In this document: positions 40,639 to 47,171 of the stretch, piece by piece
How positions within the stretch are numbered: the first letter of the stretch is position 1
Layout: each line of letters opens with the position of its first letter
Source: Streptomyces sp. AC1-42W
GTDB taxonomy: Bacteria > Actinomycetota > Actinomycetes > Streptomycetales > Streptomycetaceae
Assembly (NCBI RefSeq): GCF_003248355.1
Contig: NZ_QKWY01000001.1
Coordinates: 3,802,001-3,866,000 of the forward strand
DNA: 64,000 bases
Reading direction: 5' to 3'
Program-made: the position numbers and the translations under genes
The notes under the pieces: generated by a model
Seen by the model: only the letters and a program-made list of their open reading frames with translations
Told to the model about the DNA's origin: nothing
The model's database searches: none

Positions 40639-41139
40639 GTGACCGAAGCCTCCCGCACCAGCCCCGAGCCGTCCGACGAGGACGGGGCCCTCATAGCCGC
40701 GGTGGACGACGACGTGCTCGGCGCCTTCGTCCGAACCTCGCAGACCCTGCCCGGCGGCACGCGTCTGGACGCCCCGCACTTCACCGCGAGCCACCGGATC
40801 GGCGACCGCACCGTAGCCCTCCTCCTGGACACCACCGACGAGGCGCGGGCCCGCCGGCTGCTGCCCCGGATGCGCCGGGCCGTGGCGGACGGCGCGCTCC
40901 TGCGCGCACGCGCGGTGGAGGCCGTGGTCCACGCGTTCAGCGAAACCCCGCCGACCCGGCGCGAGCTGACGGACGCCCACGCCGACCTGCTGCTCCACAC
41001 CGTCGTGGTGGACTCCGCATCGGAGGTCGTCCTGCACCTGGACGACTCCTGCGGCGAGCACATCATGATGGAGGGCTACTGGCCGGCGGTCCGCTTCGAC
41101 GCGGACAACCAGGTCACCGACGTCACGATCGAGGCCTGA
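40639..41139 (+). CDS. Hypothetical acidic protein
   Basis: 166 residues, acidic and without a signal peptide or membrane segment. It starts at GTG 40639, 6 bases after a TAGGGT -10-like hexamer, so probably leaderless. Distinct stretches are ALLLDTTDEARARRLLPRMR, a helical RRELTDAHADLLLHTVVV, and VVLHLDDSCGEHIMMEGYWP near the end. I do not recognise the family. The Imm5-like gene begins 4 bases after its stop, so the two are probably translated together. Confidence 0.7.
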   Translation: MTEASRTSPEPSDEDGALIAAVDDDVLGAFVRTSQTLPGGTRLDAPHFTASHRIGDRTVALLLDTTDEARARRLLPRMRRAVADGALLRARAVEAVVHAFSETPPTRRELTDAHADLLLHTVVVDSASEVVLHLDDSCGEHIMMEGYWPAVRFDADNQVTDVTIEA

Positions 41140-41143
41140 GCCC

Positions 41144-41704
41144 GTGCCGCGCCCACAGGCCAGGGAGGCGGGCGAGGTCGCCCTCAGCAAGGACGACCTC
41201 CGCGCGGTCACCGCATTCGCCGCCGCCTGCGCGGAAACGGTGCTCGACGTGTTCGAGTCCGCCCACCCGGACGACCCGCGCCCCCGCGAGGCCGTCGAGA
41301 CCGCCCGGGCCTTCGCGCGCGGCGGCGAACGGGGCAAGGCGCTGCGGGACACCGCCTGGGCCGCCCTCAAGGCCGCCAAGGACGCGGACACGGAGGCGGC
41401 ACGCGAGGCCGCGCGGGCGGCGATGGCCGCGGCGGGAGCCGCCTATCTGCACCCCCTCGCACAGGCCACCCAGGTCGGACACATCCTCGGCTCCGCCGCC
41501 CACGCCGCCAGGGCGGCCGAACTCGTCGCCGGCGACCGCACGGCGGGCGAAGCGCACCTGGCCCGGTCGGCACGGCACGCGCCCCCCGCCGTCACCGACG
41601 TACTCGCCCGCTACCCGGCCGCCCCCGAAGGCGGCGGCCGCACCGGCGAACTCCTCCGAAACCTGGACACCGGACTCCGCAGGCCGCACCCGGACACGGC
41701 CTAG
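41144..41704 (+). CDS. Imm5-like putative immunity protein
   Basis: 186 residues, Ala-rich and helical. KDDLRAVTAFAAACAETVLD, HPDDPRPREAVETARAFARG and AARAAMAAAGAAYLHPLAQA match the pattern of proteins annotated as Imm5-like putative immunity proteins. Such proteins sit in polymorphic toxin systems, but also stand alone in many Streptomyces. No toxin gene is visible nearby, so an actual immunity role is not supported here. It starts at GTG 41144 right after the upstream acidic protein. Confidence 0.65.
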   Translation: MPRPQAREAGEVALSKDDLRAVTAFAAACAETVLDVFESAHPDDPRPREAVETARAFARGGERGKALRDTAWAALKAAKDADTEAAREAARAAMAAAGAAYLHPLAQATQVGHILGSAAHAARAAELVAGDRTAGEAHLARSARHAPPAVTDVLARYPAAPEGGGRTGELLRNLDTGLRRPHPDTA

Positions 41705-41854
41705 CCGGCTCCGACCCGCGCGGACGGCGAGCGGCACGTGGTGGTCGCGGTGAACATGCAGAGGTGGAACACTCTCGACGCCTCCGGCAGGCCGCGGCCC
41801 CACCCCATCGACCGTGCACTGGCATCGCTGTGCCGCGTGGCGATGTACGGCTGA
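41705..41854 (+). pseudogene. 3' remnant of a serine hydrolase (beta-lactamase/DD-peptidase family) gene
   Basis: Directly after the Imm5-like stop codon and in the same frame, 49 codons read PAPTRADGERHVVVAVNMQR, then a stretch including HPIDRALASLCRVAMYG and a stop. This looks like the last strand-helix segment of secreted beta-lactamase-type serine hydrolases (AVNM, HPID..L, LALYG-like end). There is no start codon or upstream domain, so it is a deletion scar. Confidence 0.5.
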
Positions 41855-41945
41855 GCCGCGCCGGGGGTCCGTCCGCCGCACGCCTGCGGCGGACGGCCGA
41901 ACGGTGGCCGCCGCCCGACCCATTCGGACCAGAGAAGAGCGCGCC

Positions 41946-42338
41946 GTGAAAATTCACCTGACCAGCATCTTCGTCGACGACCAGGCCAAGGCCGAGCGCT
42001 TTTACACCGAGATCCTCGGCTTCGTGAAGAAGTACGACGTGCCGGTGGGCGGCGGGGCCCGCTGGCTGACCGTCGTCGGACCCGACGACCCCGACGGGAC
42101 CCAGCTCCTCCTGGAGCCCGCCGGTCACCCGGCCGTCGCCCCCTACCGCGACGCGCTCGTCAGGGACGGCATCCCGCTCGCCCAGTTCGCCGTCGACGAC
42201 GTGGAGGCGGAGTACGAGCGGCTGCGCGGCCTCGGCGTCGACTTCCTCCAGGGGCCCACGGAGATGGGCGCGGTCACCACCGCCGTCTTCGACGACACCT
42301 GCGGCAACCTGATCCAGATCGCCACCGAGCCGAGCTGA
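41946..42338 (+). CDS. VOC family protein (glyoxalase-like)
   Basis: 130 residues, one complete vicinal-oxygen-chelate domain. It begins KIHLTSIFVDDQAKAERFYT, with the second beta-alpha-beta unit IPLAQFAVDDVEAEYERLRG and the terminal VFDDTCGNLIQIA. Potential metal-binding residues include His4 and the Glu in LLLEPAGHPA. It is common in Streptomyces, with unknown small-molecule substrates. It starts at GTG 41946 and is convergent with the ketosynthase gene that ends at 42348. No operon partner. Confidence 0.85.
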   Translation: MKIHLTSIFVDDQAKAERFYTEILGFVKKYDVPVGGGARWLTVVGPDDPDGTQLLLEPAGHPAVAPYRDALVRDGIPLAQFAVDDVEAEYERLRGLGVDFLQGPTEMGAVTTAVFDDTCGNLIQIATEPS

Positions 42339-42347
42339 CGCTCCCGG

Positions 42348-43577
42348 TCACCGCGCGGCCGCGACCACGAGCGACACGTTCTGCCCGCCGAAGCCGAACG
42401 AGTTGCTGAGCACCGCCCGCTGAGGCGCGTCCCGCCGCTCCGCCACCACGTCCAGGCCGATGTCCGGGCCGACGCCGGCCGCGGCCAGGTTGCGGGTCGG
42501 CGGGACGATGCCGTGCGCCACGCTCAGGACGGCGATGACGGCCTCGATCGCCCCCGCCGCGCCGAAGAGGTGCCCGAGCGACGCCTTGGGTGCGGTCACG
42601 GCGGCGCGCCCGAAGACTTCCCGGATCGCGCGCGCCTCGGCGGCGTCGCCGACCGGGGTACCGGTGGCGTGGGCGTTGACGTGGCCGATCCCGCCGGGCG
42701 CGATCCCGGCACGGGCGAGGGCCTTGCGCATCGCGGAGATCTGACCGGAGCCGTCCGGCGCCGGGGCGGTGATGTGGTGGGCGTCGGCGGTGATGCCCGC
42801 TCCGGCGAGCACCGCGCGGACGCGGGCGCCGCGCGCGGCGGCGTGCGCGGCACTTTCCAGGACCAGGACGGCGGCGCCCTCGCTGAGCACGAACCCGCTG
42901 CGGTCCGCGGCGAACGGCCGGGAGGCGGAGGCCGGATCGCCCGGGTGCCGTGACAGCGCCTGCGCCTGGACGAAGCCGGCCACGGTGACGGGCGTGATCG
43001 CCGCCTCCGCGCCACCCGCGATGACCAGGTCCGCCTCGCCCGCCCGGATGAGCCAGGCCCCCAGGGCGACGGCCTCGGCCCCGGACGAACAGGCGGAGAC
43101 GGGGGTGTAGGCCCCGGCCCGTGCTCCGTACTCGATGCTGATCAGGGCCGCCGCCGCGTTGGGCATGAGCATCGGGACCGTACGGGGGGAGACCCGCCGG
43201 GTGCCGGACCGCTCCAGGACGTCGTCCTCCCGCAGCAGCGTCCCCACGCCCCCGATGCCCGTCCCGATCGCCGATGCGAGCCGGTCCGGGTCCACCTCGG
43301 GCGCGCCCGCGTCGGCCCAGGCCTCGGCCGCCGCGACGAGCGCCGCCTGCTGGGCGCGGTCGAGCCGCCTGGCCCGTACCGGCGGCAGCGAGGCGGCGGG
43401 GTCGGCGGCCATCGTCCCGGCGGCCGTGCCCACGAGGCCGCTGTCCTCACGGCCGGCCGGTGCCAGGGCCCGGATGCCCGACTCGCCGGCCAGCAGCGCC
43501 TCCCAGGTGGTCGCCACATCCCCGCCCAGGGGGGTGATCGCGCCCATTCCGGTCACGACGACCTCGTTCCCGTCCAT
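42348..43577 (-). CDS. Beta-ketoacyl synthase (FabF-like), stand-alone
   Basis: 409 residues of the KAS II/FabF type. VVVTGMGAITPLGGD is at the N terminus. The catalytic Cys is in PVSACSSGAEAV (about 165), with His residues in NAHATGTPVGDA (about 304) and LGHLFGAAGAIE (about 340). The C-terminal NSFGFGGQNVSL is typical. It condenses malonyl-ACP with an acyl chain. No ACP, reductase or second KS adjoins it, so it is not an ordinary fatty-acid operon. ATG 43577 is chosen with GAAAGG upstream. It is divergent from a TetR gene, with paired TTGTAT-N3-ATACAA operators between, so it is likely the target of that repressor. Confidence 0.88.
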   Translation of the reverse strand: MDGNEVVVTGMGAITPLGGDVATTWEALLAGESGIRALAPAGREDSGLVGTAAGTMAADPAASLPPVRARRLDRAQQAALVAAAEAWADAGAPEVDPDRLASAIGTGIGGVGTLLREDDVLERSGTRRVSPRTVPMLMPNAAAALISIEYGARAGAYTPVSACSSGAEAVALGAWLIRAGEADLVIAGGAEAAITPVTVAGFVQAQALSRHPGDPASASRPFAADRSGFVLSEGAAVLVLESAAHAAARGARVRAVLAGAGITADAHHITAPAPDGSGQISAMRKALARAGIAPGGIGHVNAHATGTPVGDAAEARAIREVFGRAAVTAPKASLGHLFGAAGAIEAVIAVLSVAHGIVPPTRNLAAAGVGPDIGLDVVAERRDAPQRAVLSNSFGFGGQNVSLVVAAAR

Positions 43578-43591
43578 GCTCCGCACCTTTC

Positions 43592-43635
43592 TTGTATGCG
43601 ATACAAACGAACGAGGGTTGTTGTATCACATACAA
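43592..43635. promoter_or_regulatory. Paired TetR operators TTGTAT-N3-ATACAA
   Basis: Two 15-bp dyads, TTGTATGCGATACAA (43592-43606) and TTGTATCACATACAA (43621-43635), share identical 6-bp arms and are 29 bp apart. They fill the gap between the divergent KS and TetR starts. TTGTAT and ATACAA also resemble promoter hexamers, so binding would block both genes. Confidence 0.8.
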
Positions 43636-43642
43636 TTCGGAC

Positions 43643-44269
43643 GTGGAGAAGAAGCGAACCGAGACGGGACCGCCGTCCGCACGCTCGCGCGACCGCGGTC
43701 GCGCGACGAAACGCCGCCTGATCGAAGCGGCCGCGCGGCTCTGCGAGGAGCGGCCCGGCACCGAGGTGAGCGTGGCGGAGATCGCGAGCGCGGCCGGAGC
43801 GTTCCCCAACCAGGTGACGTACTACTTCGGCTCCAAGGACTCGCTCCTCGTGCACGCCGCCTTCCTCGGCCTGCTCCACGACACCCGCCGCGTCGAGCGC
43901 GTCGGCCGCCAGGCCCCGGACGCGGCGGCCTTCCGGCGCAACATCGCCCGCGCCGTCCTGGCCATGCCCTCGCTGCCCTTCGTCGCGCGGGCGCTGGCCA
44001 CCGGGATCGCCCGGCCCGAACTCGCCCCCGTGGTCGACCAGCACCTCCAGCTGCTGTTCCGGCAGTCCGAACGTTTCACGGGACGGCTCCTCGAAGCACG
44101 CGGCTGGCGTACGGGCCGCCCCCTTGCCGCCGAGGTCAGGACGTTTTGGAGCACCGCGCTCGGGGCGGTCCTGCTCGTCCGCGCCGGGGCCCACGGCACC
44201 TCCGCCGACCTCGACCTCGCCGGCTCGCTGACCCTCCACGACGGCCCGGACCCGGCCGGGCCGTCGTGA
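43643..44269 (+). CDS. TetR family transcriptional regulator
   Basis: 208 residues. The HTH region is RGRATKRRLIEAAARLCEER, then EVSVAEIASAAGAFPNQVTY and YFGSKDSLLVHAAFL (about 15-72). The Pro in the recognition helix (FPNQVTYYF) is unusual. The C-terminal domain is typical in size. GTG 43643 is selected because the longer frame would start inside the operator. It is divergent from the FabF-like ketosynthase and probably represses it and itself. Its effector may be an acyl thioester or lipid, judging by the target; this is inference. Confidence 0.88.
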   Translation: MEKKRTETGPPSARSRDRGRATKRRLIEAAARLCEERPGTEVSVAEIASAAGAFPNQVTYYFGSKDSLLVHAAFLGLLHDTRRVERVGRQAPDAAAFRRNIARAVLAMPSLPFVARALATGIARPELAPVVDQHLQLLFRQSERFTGRLLEARGWRTGRPLAAEVRTFWSTALGAVLLVRAGAHGTSADLDLAGSLTLHDGPDPAGPS

Positions 44270-44279
44270 GCGCGGCCCG

Positions 44280-45479
44280 TCACCCGCGCCGGTGTGGGGA
44301 GAGGCGGGTTGCGAGGGTGGTGGCCGTGCCGACGAACGGGGCGGCCATGATGTGGGCGACGCTGGTGTCCCCCGCGATGTAGGAGTCCAGCCGGCGCCAG
44401 GCCGGGGGCAGCCGGGTCAGGGCCGTGTGCACGAGCCGGGGATTGCGGCTGAACAGGTCCATCAGGGCGCTGCTGGCCCGCATCTCGGCGCCCAGGGTCT
44501 GCACGACCTGCCGCCGGTAGGCAGCGGTGACGGCGTCCACCCGCTCCCGGCCGACGTCCACGAGCCGGGCGGCGGCCCGCCCGGCCAGCTCGCCCGAACC
44601 CAGCGCGTACGAGATGCCCTCCCGCGACCAGTGGTCCAGGAGCGCGGCGGCGTCGCCCGCGACGAGCACCCGGCCCCGGGCCAGCGGTGAGTCCGGGCGA
44701 CGGCACCGTGTCAGATGCCCGGTGTCGTGGAGCGGCTGGGAGCCGGTCAGACCCTGACGGCTCAGGAAGTCCTCCTCGTACGCGCGCAGCGCGGCCGGGT
44801 TCCCGCGCGCCGCGACCACTCCGGCGGTGCACACGTCCCCCTTCGGGAACACCCAGCCGAAGGAGCCCGGCAGCGGACCCCACTCCATCAGCGCCCGCCC
44901 CTGCCACCGGGCGGCCGCCGCGCCGCCCACCGGCACCTCCACCTCCAGCGCGAGGTCGACCTGGGCGCACCGCACGCCGACGTACCGGGAGACCCGGCCG
45001 GCGCTGCCGTCCGCGCCGACGACGGCCCGCGCCCGCAGGGTGTCGCCGCGCCCGGTCCGGACCGTGACCGTGTCGCCCTCGTGCTCCAGCGAGGTGACCG
45101 CGGTGCAGTCGTCCACCCGGGCCCCGGCCGCCGCGGCGGCCTCGGTCAGCGCGGCGTCGAATTCGCTGCGGTACACCATGGCGCAGGTCGGGGTGCGACA
45201 GCCCAGGGTGTGCTCGGCGCGGCCGTTGAGGGTGAAGGTGAACCGGTCGGCCGTGTCCCGGACGTTCAGCGGCAGGCCGGGCGGCAGCGCGGCGAGGGAG
45301 GCCCCGATCAGGCCGCCCCCGCAGGTCTTGTAACGGGGGATCGAGGCACGTTCCAGCAGGAGCGTCCTGCGGCCGCTCTGCGCGGCGACCCGGGCGGCCG
45401 TGGCACCGGCCGGCCCGGCGCCGACGACGATCACGTCCCAGACCGCGGGCCGGCGGACGGAGGAAGAGTGAGAAGTCAT
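44280..45479 (-). CDS. Geranylgeranyl-reductase-family FAD oxidoreductase
   Basis: 399 residues. The FAD-binding Rossmann motif is VIVVGAGPAGATAARVA (about 15-31). SIPRYKTCGGGLIG matches the PRxKxCGG signature of geranylgeranyl reductases. VLVAGDAAALLDHWSREGIS is the second FAD motif, and YALGSGELAGRAAARL follows. The family reduces prenyl double bonds or hydroxylates small substrates. Its stop lies 10 bp from the convergent TetR gene. It is downstream of crtE on the same strand, about 130 bp away, so it may act on geranylgeranyl chains or carotenoids. ATG 45479 with AGGTG upstream is preferred to GTG 45488. Confidence 0.85.
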   Translation of the reverse strand: MTSHSSSVRRPAVWDVIVVGAGPAGATAARVAAQSGRRTLLLERASIPRYKTCGGGLIGASLAALPPGLPLNVRDTADRFTFTLNGRAEHTLGCRTPTCAMVYRSEFDAALTEAAAAAGARVDDCTAVTSLEHEGDTVTVRTGRGDTLRARAVVGADGSAGRVSRYVGVRCAQVDLALEVEVPVGGAAAARWQGRALMEWGPLPGSFGWVFPKGDVCTAGVVAARGNPAALRAYEEDFLSRQGLTGSQPLHDTGHLTRCRRPDSPLARGRVLVAGDAAALLDHWSREGISYALGSGELAGRAAARLVDVGRERVDAVTAAYRRQVVQTLGAEMRASSALMDLFSRNPRLVHTALTRLPPAWRRLDSYIAGDTSVAHIMAAPFVGTATTLATRLSPHRRG

Positions 45480-45572
45480 GGCGGGCACCTAGGAGTTGTG
45501 CGGGGCGGGGGTGGCGGGGTCGCTGTTCACGGAACGCCTCTTCGGATACGCCGGTCACCGACCGGACCGCGC

Positions 45573-45620
45573 GGCCGTCATGCGGTGAGGCCGTCATGCG
45601 GTGAGGCCGTCATGCCGTGC
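45573..45620. repeat. 16-bp tandem repeat at the 3' end of crtE
   Basis: GGCCGTCATGCGGTGA occurs twice in exact tandem (45573-45588, 45589-45604), followed by a partial third copy that contains the crtE stop codon. On the minus strand each copy carries an ATGA. It is a recent slippage-type duplication. Confidence 0.8.
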
Positions 45621-46707
45621 GGGCGGCCGCCTCGGCGGCGACGCGGCGCAGGGCGTCCGCCGCGCGGGGGACGAACGGCGCCCGCTCCAGGGCCGCGAGG
45701 GCCGCCTCGTAGCGGGCAGTGATCATCTTCTCGACGGTCTCGCGGGCACCCGTCTCCTCCAGGACCCGGCGCACCGCCGCCGCCCCCCGTGCGTCCAGGC
45801 CGGGGTCCCCGACGAACCTGCGCAGCAGCCGGGCCTGCGACCGCGACGCCCTGCGGACGGCCAGCGCCATGAGTACGGTCGCCCTGCCCGACCGCAGGTC
45901 CTCCGTGACCGGCTGCCCGGTGACGGCCGGGTCGCCGAAGGTCCCGCGCAGGTCGTCGCGGAGCCGGAACGCCTCGCCCAGAGGCAGCGCGTACGCCGAA
46001 CACGCCTCCAGCGTCCTGGCGCCCGCCCCGGCGAGCACCGCGCCCAGACGCAGCGGCCGCTCGACGGCGTACCGGGCCGTCCTCAGCCGGACCACCCGGG
46101 AGGCGAGGGCGATGTCCGCACCGGGCGGCCCCGCGGTGCGCGCATCCAGGTACTGGCCGAGCACGACCTCGTTGCGCAGGGTGTCGACCAGCGGCAGCAG
46201 CACCCGGTACTGACGGTGCGTGAACCCTGCGGAGTGCAGCATCTCGTCGCACCGTACGAGCGCCAGATCGCCCAGCAGCACGGCGGGGTTCCGGCCGGAC
46301 GTGTCCGGGGCGGCGCGCTCCCGGTGGCGGACGGCGAACGTCCGGTGCGCGCCGGGCGCTCCCCGGCGGCCGTCGTTCTCGTCCGCGATGTCGTCGTGGA
46401 TCAGGGTGAACGCGTGCAACAGCTCCAGTGACGCGGCCAGCCGGACGGCGGCCTCCTCGCCCTTGCCGTCGCGGCCGCCGCCGGCGGCGTACCAGCCGAG
46501 GAGACAGAGCAGCGGTCCGACGCGCTCGCCCGGAGCGAGCACATAGGAGGCGAGCGTACGGTCGGGATCGCGCCCGCCGCCCACGCGACGGCGCTGAGCG
46601 GGGACGCGGGACGAGGGGCTGCACAGGAAGGCGGCGAGTGCGGTGTCGATCGACTCGCGCAGATCGGCGAGATCGAGCGCACCGGCCCTCATGGCCTGCG
46701 GACGCAT
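45610..46707 (-). CDS. crtE: Geranylgeranyl diphosphate synthase (polyprenyl synthetase)
   Basis: 365 residues of the trans-isoprenyl diphosphate synthase family. The first Asp-rich motif is ELLHAFTLIHDDIADENDGR (DDIAD near 120). The second is reduced to LGEAFRLRDDLRGTFGD (DD near 260). It condenses IPP with FPP or DMAPP to give GGPP, the substrate for phytoene synthase. Start ATG 46707 with GAGAGGA upstream. ATG 46692 is an alternative. The rest of the carotenoid genes lie 2.8 kb further right, separated by a glycosidase gene. The GGR-like flavoprotein follows downstream. Confidence 0.88.
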   Translation of the reverse strand: MRPQAMRAGALDLADLRESIDTALAAFLCSPSSRVPAQRRRVGGGRDPDRTLASYVLAPGERVGPLLCLLGWYAAGGGRDGKGEEAAVRLAASLELLHAFTLIHDDIADENDGRRGAPGAHRTFAVRHRERAAPDTSGRNPAVLLGDLALVRCDEMLHSAGFTHRQYRVLLPLVDTLRNEVVLGQYLDARTAGPPGADIALASRVVRLRTARYAVERPLRLGAVLAGAGARTLEACSAYALPLGEAFRLRDDLRGTFGDPAVTGQPVTEDLRSGRATVLMALAVRRASRSQARLLRRFVGDPGLDARGAAAVRRVLEETGARETVEKMITARYEAALAALERAPFVPRAADALRRVAAEAAARTA

Positions 46708-46820
46708 GGGGGTCCTCTCGGCTGGGCGAACGAGCCGGGGGGAGCGGGGGCGGCGCCTGCCGGCGCGAGGGGAAGCCCCGCGTCCCCCGACCGGGGCGAC
46801 GCTGCGGGTGAGTGTGGACC

Positions 46821-46840
46821 GGACCTGGAGGGCCAGGTCC
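46821..46840 (-). promoter_or_regulatory. Hairpin in the probable crtE leader
   Basis: GGACCTGG and CCAGGTCC pair perfectly (8 bp) around a 4-base loop, about 115 bp upstream of the crtE ATG. It may form in the 5' leader RNA. Confidence 0.4.
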
Positions 46841-46923
46841 GAGGGGCTGAAGACATTGCCCCCGGGGCTGCTTCCGACACGATCAGCCTTCCCAAGTCGC
46901 GTGACTCTACGCGTTCTTTCGAG

Positions 46924-46939
46924 TGCGCAGAGTTGCGCA
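46924..46939. promoter_or_regulatory. Twin TGCGCA sites upstream of crtE
   Basis: Two copies of the self-palindrome TGCGCA are spaced 10 bp apart (one helical turn) in the divergent crtE/glycosidase region. They could be a regulator site; no protein is assigned. Confidence 0.35.
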
Positions 46940-47061
46940 AAAGAGGGGTGAGCGCGTGCCCCCGCTCCTGGCGGCCCCCTGTGCGCCCATGAGCGGCGCG
47001 AGTGCGCGTCGCGCGCCGCCGTGACCCCGCGTACGCCCAGCGGCTCCCGCGCGTACGGCCG

Positions 47062-47090
47062 TTGACACGGCGGGGCGCCCCTCCCATTAT
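47062..47090 (+). promoter_or_regulatory. Near-consensus vegetative promoter of the glycosidase gene
   Basis: TTGACA (47062-47067), a 17-bp spacer and CATTAT (47085-47090). This is close to the consensus for the principal sigma factor. The CebR box begins at the last base of the -10 hexamer and covers the likely start site. Confidence 0.8.
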
Positions 47091-47103
47091 GGGAGCGCTC
47101 CCA
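47090..47103. promoter_or_regulatory. CebR operator box
   Basis: TGGGAGCGCTCCCA is the exact 14-bp palindrome known as the CebR box in Streptomyces. CebR is a LacI-family repressor relieved by cellobiose/cellotriose. The box sits at the transcription start region, so repression in the absence of cello-oligosaccharides is expected. Confidence 0.88.
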
Positions 47104-47171
47104 CGCGTGAGGTCCGATCACCTGCTCCGCCGCACCCCGACTGTCGCCGAGATCCCCAGGGAGGATCACCC

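Larger units (their letters stand above)
46708..47171. other. 464-bp divergent intergenic region between crtE and the glycosidase
   Basis: No convincing gene. It holds a hairpin in the probable crtE leader (46821-46840), a TGCGCA repeat (46924-46939) and, near the right end, the promoter and CebR box of the glycosidase gene. Confidence 0.6.

Noticed and set aside
41144..41704. Toxin-immunity pair
   Set aside because: No toxin-like gene adjoins the Imm5-like protein; the upstream acidic protein has no toxin features.
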